Source: Candidatus Bipolaricaulota bacterium
Lineage (GTDB): Bacteria; Bipolaricaulota; Bipolaricaulia; Bipolaricaulales; Bipolaricaulaceae
Reading direction: 5' to 3'
NCBI GenBank assembly: GCA_014360945.1
Contig: JACIWM010000023.1
Span: forward strand, 1-16,322
DNA length: 16,322 bases
Shown: one piece after another, positions 1 through 6,932 of the stretch
Position numbering within the stretch: position 1 is the first letter of the stretch
How the letters are laid out: each line of letters begins with the position of its first letter
The notes under the pieces: model-generated
What the model saw: the letters and a program-made list of their open reading frames with translations, nothing else
What the model was told of the DNA's origin: nothing
Database searches by the model: none
Made by a program: the position numbers and the translations under genes

Positions 1-78
1 GACTACGCCGAGCTTTACCGAAACCTTCCCTTCATTGGGGTTCTCAAACCGGAGTACATTCGGGAGCCGCAGGGCTGA
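1..78 (+). CDS. C-terminal tail of a TsaB-like protein (partial)
   Basis: An open frame enters the window at base 1 and ends at TGA 76-78, giving 25 residues that finish in LKPEYIREPQG. TsaB (YeaZ) proteins usually end with a proline-tyrosine-leucine/isoleucine-arginine pattern like this one. The stop codon shares one base with the tsaD start (TGATG), which implies one transcript and translational coupling. TsaB is the non-catalytic partner of TsaD in making t6A at position 37 of ANN-decoding tRNAs, so the position fits. The identification rests on a short tail plus context. A fused RimI-type acetyltransferase or another small protein is possible. Confidence 0.5.
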   Translation, partial: DYAELYRNLPFIGVLKPEYIREPQG

Positions 79-1079
79 TGATCGTTTTGGGGATTGAGAC
101 CTCTTGCGACGAGACGGCGGTGGCCTTGGTCCGCGACGGCCGGGAGATCCTCGTCAACCTCGTGTATTCCCAAACTGACCTTCATGCCCGCTACGGGGGA
201 GTGGTGCCCGAGGCGGCCAGCCGCGATCACCTGCGAAAACTTCCGGTCCTGGTCCAGGAAGCCCTGACAAAAGCCAGGCTTTCTTGGAACGACGTGGATC
301 TGGTGGGGGTCACATATGGGCCGGGCTTGATCGGCCCCCTTTTGGTGGGCGTCTCCTACGCCGCCGGGGTGGCCTTGGCTCGGGATGTGCCCCTGGTGGG
401 CGTGAACCACCTGGCCGCACACCTTTTCGCCCTGAGGCTCATGGATCCCCCGGTGGAACCGCCCTTCCTAGGCCTTATCGCCTCCGGCGGACATACCCTC
501 CTTGTGGCCGTCCCGCGGTGGGGCGAGTACCAGGTGGTGGGCGGAACCCGGGATGATGCGGCCGGCGAGGCTCTGGACAAGTTCGGAAGACTTCTGGGCC
601 TTCCCTATCCCGCCGGGCCAAAGATCGACGCTTTGGCTAGCGAAGGCGATCCCAATGCTGTTCCTTTTCCGCGGCCCATGTTGGAAAGTGGCCTGGACAT
701 GAGTTTTTCCGGCCTAAAGACCGCCGCTGTCTACTGGTTACGGGAGCATTCCACGGCTTCTCTTCCTGACCTCTGTGCCTCGTTCCTTGAGGCCGTGGTG
801 GAGGTTTTGGTGGAGAAAGCTCTGCGGGCGGCGCGGCGGTTCCGGTTCGAGAGGATCGCGGTGGCGGGAGGGGTGGCCGCCAATCGCCGGCTGCGCGAGG
901 TTTTCCCTGAGCGGGCTTCCGCCCGCGGAATGCTGGTTTTCTTCCCTCCCCCGGAGCTCTGCACCGATAACGCCGCCACTGTCGCGGCCTGCGCCTTCCA
1001 CCGCTATCACGAGCTAGGTATCTCCGATCCTCTCTCCCTTTCGCCCGATGCCAATCTTCCGCTCCACGGCTGGCGCTAA
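78..1079 (+). CDS. tsaD: tRNA N6-adenosine threonylcarbamoyltransferase TsaD
   Basis: This is a 333-residue ASKHA-fold protein of normal length for the Kae1/TsaD/YgjD family. It transfers the threonylcarbamoyl group from threonylcarbamoyl-AMP to A37 of tRNAs, in complex with TsaB and TsaE in the cytoplasm. Visible family marks are the N-terminal GIETSCDETAVA, the metal-binding NHLAAH (H111 and H115), SGGHT near 136-140, GGVAANRRLR near 282, and CTDNAA near the C-terminus with its conserved aspartate. The ATG at 78 overlaps the upstream TGA by one base, so translation is probably coupled to the TsaB-like gene. Its TAA (1077-1079) overlaps the stop codon of the convergent Nudix gene, leaving no room for a dedicated terminator. 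The call is secure. Confidence 0.97.
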   Translation: MIVLGIETSCDETAVALVRDGREILVNLVYSQTDLHARYGGVVPEAASRDHLRKLPVLVQEALTKARLSWNDVDLVGVTYGPGLIGPLLVGVSYAAGVALARDVPLVGVNHLAAHLFALRLMDPPVEPPFLGLIASGGHTLLVAVPRWGEYQVVGGTRDDAAGEALDKFGRLLGLPYPAGPKIDALASEGDPNAVPFPRPMLESGLDMSFSGLKTAAVYWLREHSTASLPDLCASFLEAVVEVLVEKALRAARRFRFERIAVAGGVAANRRLREVFPERASARGMLVFFPPPELCTDNAATVAACAFHRYHELGISDPLSLSPDANLPLHGWR

Positions 1080-1477
1080 AGGACCCGCCTTTCTCGAAGA
1101 TCCTGCACGAGCTTCTGATCCGCAGGCGCCAAGGAAAGGGTGAAAATCTTCGATTCCTTAACCCACCGCACCTCCGCGCACCCCAACGCTTTTGGCTCGC
1201 CGTGCACGATTCGGGCCCGAAAAAGGCGGAGATCGACGGCAAAGTCCCCGTAGTCATGAAGGACCCGGGCCACTTCTTCCCCCACCTCCACCTCGATCCC
1301 CAGCTCCTCCTGAAGTTCCCGAGCGAGACATTCCGCGAAGGACTCGCCCTCTTCCCTGGCTCCGCCCGGGAATTCCCAAAGGCCCCCTTGCGCATCGGCT
1401 TCGTGGCGGCGGGTAAGGAGGACCTTTCCATCCTTCACGATGAGCGCGGCCGCCACTTCCAAAACCCACTTTTCCAT
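1076..1477 (-). CDS. MutT-like Nudix hydrolase
   Basis: From the chosen start this is a 133-residue Nudix protein, the usual size for MutT/NudG-type nucleoside-triphosphate pyrophosphohydrolases. The Nudix box spans residues 39-61 and is complete: G39, E45, RE at 53-54, EE at 57-58 and G60. It is preceded by GLWEFPGG, typical of MutT-like enzymes, and followed by a late W and a PADQKLVQDL segment seen in the same subgroup. A plausible role is hydrolysing oxidised or non-canonical nucleotides such as 8-oxo-dGTP or modified CTP; substrate cannot be read from sequence. An ATG at 1483 is also in frame, but the AGGAA at 1486-1490 is 8 nt from the ATG at 1477, a better spacing. It is the last gene of the long minus-strand block, 47 nt after the DUF501 gene. 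Confidence 0.9.
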   Translation of the reverse strand: MEKWVLEVAAALIVKDGKVLLTRRHEADAQGGLWEFPGGAREEGESFAECLARELQEELGIEVEVGEEVARVLHDYGDFAVDLRLFRARIVHGEPKALGCAEVRWVKESKIFTLSLAPADQKLVQDLRERRVL

Positions 1478-1524
1478 GCCCATGCTTCCTAAAAGCGTAC
1501 CATGCGTCCGTTCGCCGGGGAAAG

Positions 1525-2085
1525 CTAGTTAGAGGCAGAAAGAAAATCTTGGCAGAATATGCGTTCTGGTGAGCAAAAAAGACAAGGAAGTTCCTCGGCG
1601 ACGCGCCGGCCGATCGGGTTCTCCCGACCCGCCAAAAAATGGGCCAAATGAGCGTGTAGGCACTTCACCCTTTTGGGGTCAGAAATTCCGGCAATTCCCG
1701 TGGTCAAAAGGGAATTCCACCCTCGTTCCTTGACCCAGGCAATTTCCTCCTCCGAGAGAAGGGAAATCCGCTCAGTCCGATAAGCTTCATGAGCGCGCCT
1801 GAACTCCTGAAGCAGGCCCTCATCGCGGGAAAGCATCCTCTCGTAGCGCTTGATAGCAGAATCCGACTCCAGTTTTGAAACTTCACGAACTAAAAAAGGG
1901 CAGGTGAGCCAGAAAATCGTGGGCATCGGCTCCGGCTCGCCCTCGTCATCTTGGGGAAGAAGGGGATGGTTCAGGATCACCTGGGGAAAGCCGTAGGGAC
2001 AGGGTTTTACGGCCAAAACTCCCCGGGGCTTTCGCCCAAGTTGGATAGCCAGGATACGAAGATCTTCGGGAGTCGGTGGCCTCAT
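1525..2085 (-). CDS. DUF501 family protein, function unknown
   Basis: This 186-residue protein matches the DUF501 pattern: QLGRKPRGVLAVKPCPYGFPQVI at residues 15-37 (shown only in part by the key CP, G and P), PTIFWLTCP near 55-63, AHEAYRTER near 98-106 and RVKCLHAHLAHFLAG at 139-153. The family has no established function. Conserved cysteines C29, C62 and C142 with H144 look like candidate metal or Fe-S ligands. A C168-x2-C171 pair near the end is additional. The ATG overlaps the stop of the LplA-like gene as ATGA, so the two are probably translated together. The frame stays open upstream to about 2664 inside that gene, but the extension is low-complexity and antisense-like, so the start at 2085 is preferred. 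Context suggests, without proving, a link to lipoate metabolism. Confidence 0.85.
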   Translation of the reverse strand: MRPPTPEDLRILAIQLGRKPRGVLAVKPCPYGFPQVILNHPLLPQDDEGEPEPMPTIFWLTCPFLVREVSKLESDSAIKRYERMLSRDEGLLQEFRRAHEAYRTERISLLSEEEIAWVKERGWNSLLTTGIAGISDPKRVKCLHAHLAHFLAGRENPIGRRVAEELPCLFCSPERIFCQDFLSASN

Positions 2086-2789
2086 CGAGACAGGATCTGG
2101 TCGGCCAGCGCCCACTCTCGTAGGGAAAAGGAAGAAAGGCGTGGGGTTCCCAGCGGACGAAAAGCCTCCAAGATCAGGTTCACTCCTTCCTCCAGGGGGA
2201 CATCCCGCCCAACGAGGGTGGAAAGGTCCGCGACCGGTGCGGGCCGGGAGGGCACGCCTTGGGGGTGGTATCCCGGCTGCAGGGCCCGCAGGACTCTCTC
2301 CATGGGGATCACGTCCGAAGAAAGAAGAAGGGTGCCGTGATGGAGGAGGGCGCCGCGCCGAAGCTGCGCGGAACCCGAAATTTTTCGGCCCTCCACAAAT
2401 AGACCGCCGTCTTTCACCTCCACCGGAAGGCCGAAACGCCGGTGTATGGCCTGGGCCAAAAGGCCGGAAAGCTCCTCCTGGGATTCCCTCACCGAACGCC
2501 ATTTCCCGGTGAGGGGCAAAAACAAAGAGAACAAAAGGTTTCGAGGATGGTGATAAACCGTGCCCCCGCCGGAAGGCCGAACCACCACGAGGATCCGCCA
2601 GCGGCGGGCCAGATCCAAATCCACTTCCTCCTCGGGGTTCTGGCCCCGTCCCACCACCACGCACCGGGGATTACGCCAAATGCGGAGGGTCGGGGGAACG
2701 AGCTCCCGCCGCACCCCTTCCAAAATGGCCTCCTCCAGGGCCAGATTCAGGGCGGGATCGCGGAAACCTAGGTCGAGGAGGACGCGCAT
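2082..2789 (-). CDS. LplA-family lipoate/octanoate protein ligase or transferase, catalytic domain only
   Basis: This 235-residue member of the BPL/LplA/LipB fold shows GRGQNPEEEV (48-57), RPSGGGTVYH (71-80) and the lysine-bearing RKISGSAQ (136-142, catalytic-type K137). Classical E. coli LplA has about 337 residues, including a C-terminal accessory domain that is absent here. The protein could therefore need a partner for lipoate activation, or act as an octanoyl/lipoyl transferase like Bacillus LipM/LipL. The usual VYHD-x-GN reads VYHHPRN, a notable substitution. Its single cysteine, C43, sits in the N-terminal part. The start at ATG 2789 has GGGAG five bases upstream and overlaps the lipA end by 22 nt; its own stop overlaps the DUF501 ATG. 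A longer frame to 2999 runs through lipA and is rejected. The family is secure, the exact reaction is not. Confidence 0.88.
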   Translation of the reverse strand: MRVLLDLGFRDPALNLALEEAILEGVRRELVPPTLRIWRNPRCVVVGRGQNPEEEVDLDLARRWRILVVVRPSGGGTVYHHPRNLLFSLFLPLTGKWRSVRESQEELSGLLAQAIHRRFGLPVEVKDGGLFVEGRKISGSAQLRRGALLHHGTLLLSSDVIPMERVLRALQPGYHPQGVPSRPAPVADLSTLVGRDVPLEEGVNLILEAFRPLGTPRLSSFSLREWALADQILSR

Positions 2790-3643
2790 ACCAGCTCCCA
2801 ATATACCTCGGCCGCGCGGAAGGAGGTGCGCACAAGGGGCCCGGAAAGGACTGCCCGAAAACCCATGTCTTTGGCCCTTCTTTCCCAGGCGGAGAATTCC
2901 CGCGGGGAGATGTATCGCGCCACGGGAAGCTGCCTTGCTGAAGGGCGCAGATATTGACCCAAAACAACGATGTCCACGCCGGCCCGACGCAGATCCCAAA
3001 GGGCTTCCTCCACCTCCGCCTCCTCCTCGCCCAAGCCCAAAAGAAGCGAGGATTTCGTGAAAATTCGAGGGTTCAGCTCTTTCAGCGTACGCAAAACCCG
3101 AAGGGAGAGGTCGTAGCCGGCGCGGCGGTCCCGCACCAGTGGGGTCAGCCTTCGCACCGTCTCCAAGTTGTGCCCGACCACATCGGGACCGGCCTCCACT
3201 ACGTTCCGCAGCGCTTCCATATCCCCGGAGAAATCGGGGATCAACGCCTCCACCTTAGCTTCCGGGACCTTCTCTTTCACCGCCCGAACGCATGCGGCGA
3301 AATGCCCAGCTCCACCGTCGGGAAGGTCGTCTCGATCCACCGAGGTCAACACCACGTACCGAAGGCCGAGCTTCTTTACGGCTTGGGCCAGCCGGATGGG
3401 CTCCGTGGGATCCGGAGGAAGCGGGCGGCCGTGGGAAACCGCACAAAATCGGCAGGATCTGGTACAGATATCCCCGAGGATCATGAACGTGGCCGTGTGG
3501 GATCCCCAACACCGCGGGAGGTTCGGACAGCGCGCGCCCTCGCACACCGTGGAAAGCCCTTCTTCCCGCAAAATCCGGCGCACCTCCCCAACAAAAGCTT
3601 GTTCTACGCCGACCTCCACTCTAAGCCATGCCGGCTTAGCCAT
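2768..3643 (-). CDS. lipA: Lipoyl synthase LipA (radical SAM)
   Basis: This 291-residue lipoyl synthase inserts two sulfur atoms into octanoyl groups already attached to lipoyl domains. It has both iron-sulfur sites. The auxiliary cluster motif is C34-x4-C39-x5-C45 (CEGARCPNLPRC) and the radical-SAM motif is C60-x3-C64-x2-C67 (CTRSCRFC). VVLTSVDRDDLPDGGA and GHNLETV are further family signatures. The C-terminal RSSY motif, whose serine ligates the auxiliary cluster, reads RTSF at 272-275, so one serine (S274) remains. The ATG at 3643 has a clear GAGGTG six bases upstream. The gene overlaps lipB by 40 nt upstream and the LplA-like gene by 22 nt downstream, indicating strict co-expression. Confidence 0.97.
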   Translation of the reverse strand: MAKPAWLRVEVGVEQAFVGEVRRILREEGLSTVCEGARCPNLPRCWGSHTATFMILGDICTRSCRFCAVSHGRPLPPDPTEPIRLAQAVKKLGLRYVVLTSVDRDDLPDGGAGHFAACVRAVKEKVPEAKVEALIPDFSGDMEALRNVVEAGPDVVGHNLETVRRLTPLVRDRRAGYDLSLRVLRTLKELNPRIFTKSSLLLGLGEEEAEVEEALWDLRRAGVDIVVLGQYLRPSARQLPVARYISPREFSAWERRAKDMGFRAVLSGPLVRTSFRAAEVYWELVCASSST

Positions 3644-4311
3644 TCTTTCACCTCGGTTCCCGAAATTTTCACCAATTCGCGGGAGAAGACCTCAGAAAAC
3701 GCAGAAAGCGCATAATTTTCGGCCTCTTCCACGCTCACCGCTTGACCCAAAATGTCGGACAAAGATATCACCGAAAGATCCGAGATCCCGCAGGGCACGA
3801 TCCATGCGAACCCATTGGGGTTCAGGGCCACGTTTAGGGCCAGGCCATGCATGGTCACCCAGTTTCGCACGTAGATGCCCAAAAAGCCCACCTTGCCTAG
3901 GGTGTGCCAGACCCCGGGAAAGCCGGGCCGGCGAAATAGTTCGACCCCAAAATCCTTTCCTACGCGGATCATCACCTCTTCCAAGGCCCATACGTACTGG
4001 CGCACTGAAAAGTTGAGGGCGCGGAGATCCACAATGGGATAGAGCACAAGTTGTCCGGGGCCATGGTAGGTGGCTCCGCCGCCACGTTCCACGGAAAAAA
4101 CTTCCACCCCCTTCTTCACCAGCTCCTCTTTCGGCGCCACAAGATCCTGGGCCTGAGCGGACCGGCCCAGGGTTATGACCGGCTCGTGCTCCAAGGAAAT
4201 GAGGATGTCCGGAATTTTTTGAGCTCTACGAAGTTCATGCAGGCGACGTTGAAGTTCCCAAACCGGGGCGTAAGGCATCCGCCCCAACCGTAGCGCCAGC
4301 CCCCATTTCAT
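3604..4311 (-). CDS. lipB: Octanoyl-[acyl-carrier protein]:protein octanoyltransferase LipB
   Basis: This 235-residue LipB moves octanoate from acyl carrier protein to the target lysine of lipoyl domains, the first step of de novo lipoate synthesis. The hallmarks are present: EHEPVITLGR (41-50), RGGGATYHGPGQLVLYP (76-92), the catalytic lysine in GKVGFLGIYV (K140), MHGLALNV (154-161) and the catalytic cysteine in VPCGIS (C174). Length is normal. The ATG at 4309-4311 overlaps the stop of the free-standing lipoyl-domain gene as ATGA, so the likely acceptor protein and its acylating enzyme are made from coupled frames. The 3' end overlaps lipA by 40 nt. Confidence 0.96.
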   Translation of the reverse strand: MKWGLALRLGRMPYAPVWELQRRLHELRRAQKIPDILISLEHEPVITLGRSAQAQDLVAPKEELVKKGVEVFSVERGGGATYHGPGQLVLYPIVDLRALNFSVRQYVWALEEVMIRVGKDFGVELFRRPGFPGVWHTLGKVGFLGIYVRNWVTMHGLALNVALNPNGFAWIVPCGISDLSVISLSDILGQAVSVEEAENYALSAFSEVFSRELVKISGTEVKEWLSRHGLEWRSA

Positions 4312-4538
4312 GGGCTTTGAATTTGGGCAAGGACCTCGCCCGGCCGCACCTGCGTTCCCGCGGGCTTCGCGTTGCGCAGAATCCCGGCTGCCGGCGCTTC
4401 GATGACAAATACGGCCTTATCCGCCTCCACCTCCACCACGGCCTCGCCCGCTTCCACCGCTTCGCCCTCCCCTTTCAGCCAGCGCACTACCGTCACCGTG
4501 TCCACTTCCCCAAGGTCCGGAACCACTAGTTCCACCAC
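4308..4538 (-). CDS. Free-standing E2-type lipoyl domain protein
   Basis: This small protein of 75-76 residues is one complete biotinyl/lipoyl domain and nothing else. It begins VELVVPDLGE like the first strand of 2-oxoacid dehydrogenase E2 lipoyl domains. It carries the lipoylation lysine in EADKAVFVIEAP (K41 from the first GTG) at the hairpin turn and ends GEVLAQIQSP. DKA, rather than the biotin-type MKM, points to lipoyl. Unlike a normal E2 it has no subunit-binding or catalytic domain, and no E1, E2 or E3 gene is visible nearby. It is coupled by ATGA to lipB. Two consecutive GTG codons (4538 and 4535) could start it; the second gives the family-like MELVVPDLGE. It might be a lipoyl relay, a dedicated redox carrier, or the mobile arm of a complex encoded elsewhere; the choice is open. 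Confidence 0.88.
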   Translation of the reverse strand: MVELVVPDLGEVDTVTVVRWLKGEGEAVEAGEAVVEVEADKAVFVIEAPAAGILRNAKPAGTQVRPGEVLAQIQSP

Positions 4539-4539
4539 G

Positions 4540-4545
4540 CCTCCT
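4540..4545 (-). promoter_or_regulatory. Shine-Dalgarno of the lipoyl-domain gene (unusually close to start)
   Basis: A perfect AGGAGG lies just before the GTGGTG start of the lipoyl-domain gene. It is one base from the first GTG and four bases from the second, so the second GTG (4535) is favoured by spacing. It lies within the 12-nt gap after the upstream membrane-protein gene. Confidence 0.7.
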
Positions 4546-4550
4546 TTCTT

Positions 4551-4904
4551 TCAGCTTTCTTCCAACCAGCGCCGGAGGTTTTCCTTGATTCGCTTCTCCA
4601 AGAGCTCGCCCAGTTCATCCCAGGCCAGATCCTCCCGACCAAGCCAACGGGCCAGGGCCTTCCGAACGCGCCTCTCCACCCGCTCCTCCCGGTCCATGAT
4701 GAGGCGCCAGCCCACGCCCATCCCAACCCACGCGAAAAGAAGGGTCACGAGGAACCAAAGGCCGCAGGCTTGAAGGTAAGAAAGGGGCGGAAGGATGCCG
4801 AGATGGCCGGCGACGATGCTGTTCCAAAGCATCATGATCACCCAGGCAAAGAAGAAAAACGCGGCCACCCCGCCTCCAACCAAAAACTTGTAAATTAGGC
4901 GCAT
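4551..4904 (-). CDS. Small two-helix membrane protein, function unknown
   Basis: This 117-residue protein has two predicted transmembrane helices, at about residues 8-32 (rich in Phe, Ala, Val, Trp) and 43-68. They are followed by a highly charged helical tail (70-117) with many Arg and Glu residues. The inter-helix pattern WN...GHLGILPPLSYLQACGL resembles small 2TM proteins of unknown function in other bacteria that carry LWN...P...QALGL; this is recalled similarity, not a search. The ATG at 4904 is preceded by AGGAGG five bases away, so it is preferred over GTG codons at 4910 and 4907. It lies 60 nt after thrS and 12 nt before the lipoyl-domain gene, so it probably belongs to the lipoylation operon. 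No signal peptide cleavage motif is seen. Confidence 0.75.
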   Translation of the reverse strand: MRLIYKFLVGGGVAAFFFFAWVIMMLWNSIVAGHLGILPPLSYLQACGLWFLVTLLFAWVGMGVGWRLIMDREERVERRVRKALARWLGREDLAWDELGELLEKRIKENLRRWLEES

Positions 4905-4964
4905 CACCACCTCCTTGTGTGTAAAGGTTACCGAAGGTGGGCGGTGTTGGGAAATGATTTCGCT

Positions 4965-6875
4965 TTATAGGGCAGTGGACCGGGAGGAATCGGCAGCGCG
5001 GATGCGGGCGATGATCTCCGGAAGGGGCTGTGGGCCGAGGTTTTCGCTAGTGCGGAGGCGCAATGCGGCCTTACCTTCCGCGGCCTCCCTCGCCCCGCAC
5101 ACTAGGATGTACGGGATCTTCTGCAACTGGGCCTCCCGCACCAGCCACCTCAAGGTCTTCCCTTCCCTGGTCCAGGCCTCCGCCCGGATCCCCTCCGCGC
5201 GGAGCTTTTCCGCCACTTCCTCCGCGTAGGGGATGTCCTTTTCGCTCACGGGAAGGACCACGGCCTGAACCGGGGCCAGCCAAACGGGGAAAGCCCCGCC
5301 GTAGTGCTCGATGAGGATCCCGAAGAAGCGCTCCAGGGAGCCCAAAAGGGCCCGATGGATCATGTACGGCCGGTGCTCCCGGCCATCGGGGCCGATGAAG
5401 GTCATATCGAACCGCTCCGGAAGGTTGAAATCGAACTGGATGGTGGTGAGTTGCCAGGGGCGCTTGAGGGAGTCCTGGACCTCCAGGTCGATCTTGGGCC
5501 CGTAGAACGCCCCCTCTCCGGCCTTGACCTCGTAAGAAAGGCCCTCCTCCTCGGCGGCGCGGCGCAGGGCTTCCGTGGCCCGCTCCCAGTCCTCGGGATT
5601 TCCGATGTATTTCTCCGGCCGGGTGGAAAGGTACGCGGTGAACTCCGTGAACCCAAACGCCCGAAGGATGTGCAAGGCGAACCGCAAAACCCTTTTTATC
5701 TCCTCTTCCACCTGATCCGGCCGGCAGATGATGTGGGCATCGTCCTGGGTGAACCCGCGCACCCGCAAAAGCCCGTGCAGCACTCCGGAGCGCTCGAACC
5801 GGTAAACCGTGCCCAGTTCGCAATAACGGATGGGAAGTTCTCGGTAGGAGCGGGTCTTGGTCTTGTAGATGGAAATGTGGAATGGACAGTTCATGGGCTT
5901 CAGGAAGAACTCCTGGTCCTCGATGACGATGGGGGCGTACATGCTTTCCCGGTAGAAGTCCAAATGTCCGGAGATCTGCCAGAGGCGGCTACGGCCGATG
6001 TGCGGGGTGTATACGAGCTTGTAGCCGGCCTTATAATGCTCGGCCACCCAGAAGTCCTCAATGATCCGGCGAATTCGGGCCCCTTTGGGATGCCAAAGGA
6101 CAAGCCCTGCGCCTACCGTCTCGTTCTGGATGGAGAAGAGATCAAGGCTGGGCCCAAGAACGCGGTGGTCCCGGCGGCGCGCCTCCTCCCGCCAGCGCAG
6201 AAAACTCTCCAACTCCTGCGCGGTGGCGAAGGCCGTCCCGTAAATACGAGTGAGCATGTCCCTGTGGGGATCGCCCCGCCAATACGCGCCGGCCAAATCC
6301 AAAAGCTTGAAGTGCCGCACAAGCCCGGTGGAGGGAAGATGCGGCCCACGACAGAGGTCCAAAAACTCGCCCTGCCGATAGAAGGAGATCTTCTCGCCTG
6401 GGATCTCCTCCAAAAGTTCGAGTTTGTAGACTTCGCCTTTTTCTTGGAGAAGGCGCTCGGCCTCCGTGCGGGGAAGCCAAACGCGCTCCAGGGGGAGGTC
6501 TTCCGCCACGATCCGGCGCATCTCCTCCTCAATGCGCGCAAGATCCTCGTGAGTGATGGGGCTTTCGAAGCGGAAGTCGTAGTAGAACCCATCGGCGATG
6601 GCCGGGCCGATGGCCAATTTTGTGCCGGGGAAGAGGCGGAGCACAGCGTGAGCGAGGATATGGGCCGCGGTGTGGCGCAGGACTTCCAGGGCCTGGGGAT
6701 CGGAAAGAGTGAGGATGCGCGCCTCGCCTTCCTCCGGCACCTCCTCCCGGAGGTCGCGGATTTCCCCGTTCACCAAAGCCGCGGCCGCTTCCTTGGCATT
6801 AGGGCCCAAAAGCTCAAGGAAGGTGAGGCCTCGAGCCTCCCGCACCTCGCCGCCCGGCAAAATTACCTTGGCCAT
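4965..6875 (-). CDS. thrS: Threonyl-tRNA synthetase
   Basis: This 636-residue class II synthetase charges tRNA-Thr. Domains in order are an N-terminal TGS domain (1-60), the editing domain with HTAAH (H68 and H72) and CRGPH (C175 and H179), the catalytic core (about 240-530) and the C-terminal anticodon-binding domain. Zinc ligands C330 (MNCPFH), H381 and H507 are at the expected places. Motif 2 (YRFERSGVLHGLLRVRGF) and motif 3 (HRALLGSLERFFGILIEHY) are intact. Start: ATG 6875 has AGGGGTG about six bases upstream, while an in-frame GTG at 6899 would add eight atypical residues and is not used. The 57-nt leader is too short for a T-box. It follows the DciA-like gene and may have its own promoter at 6902-6930. 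Confidence 0.97.
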   Translation of the reverse strand: MAKVILPGGEVREARGLTFLELLGPNAKEAAAALVNGEIRDLREEVPEEGEARILTLSDPQALEVLRHTAAHILAHAVLRLFPGTKLAIGPAIADGFYYDFRFESPITHEDLARIEEEMRRIVAEDLPLERVWLPRTEAERLLQEKGEVYKLELLEEIPGEKISFYRQGEFLDLCRGPHLPSTGLVRHFKLLDLAGAYWRGDPHRDMLTRIYGTAFATAQELESFLRWREEARRRDHRVLGPSLDLFSIQNETVGAGLVLWHPKGARIRRIIEDFWVAEHYKAGYKLVYTPHIGRSRLWQISGHLDFYRESMYAPIVIEDQEFFLKPMNCPFHISIYKTKTRSYRELPIRYCELGTVYRFERSGVLHGLLRVRGFTQDDAHIICRPDQVEEEIKRVLRFALHILRAFGFTEFTAYLSTRPEKYIGNPEDWERATEALRRAAEEEGLSYEVKAGEGAFYGPKIDLEVQDSLKRPWQLTTIQFDFNLPERFDMTFIGPDGREHRPYMIHRALLGSLERFFGILIEHYGGAFPVWLAPVQAVVLPVSEKDIPYAEEVAEKLRAEGIRAEAWTREGKTLRWLVREAQLQKIPYILVCGAREAAEGKAALRLRTSENLGPQPLPEIIARIRAADSSRSTAL

Positions 6876-6901
6876 CGCGCACCCCTGGAATACGAACACG
6901 A

Positions 6902-6930
6902 ACCATACCTCTCCAACTCCAAACGAGCAA
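6902..6930 (-). promoter_or_regulatory. Candidate thrS promoter
   Basis: On the minus strand a TTGCTC (-35 like, 6925-6930) is separated by 17 bp from TATGGT (-10 like, 6902-6907), just upstream of thrS. The match is moderate (TTG and TAT--T conserved) but spacing is ideal and it lies wholly in the gap after the DciA-like gene. It could give thrS and the downstream lipoylation genes a start independent of dnaA. Confidence 0.35.
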
Positions 6931-6932
6931 GG

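Noticed and set aside
2086..2664. N-terminal extension of the DUF501 frame
   Set aside because: It is low-complexity, rich in Pro, Gly and Arg, lies inside the LplA-like gene in another frame, and the ATGA-coupled start at 2085 matches the family.
2790..2999. N-terminal extension of the LplA-like frame
   Set aside because: It lies within lipA in another frame and does not resemble the LplA N-terminus; ATG 2789 has a ribosome site and starts at the domain.
6876..6932. T-box leader before thrS
   Set aside because: The gap is only 57 nt, with no T-box sequence, specifier stem or terminator.
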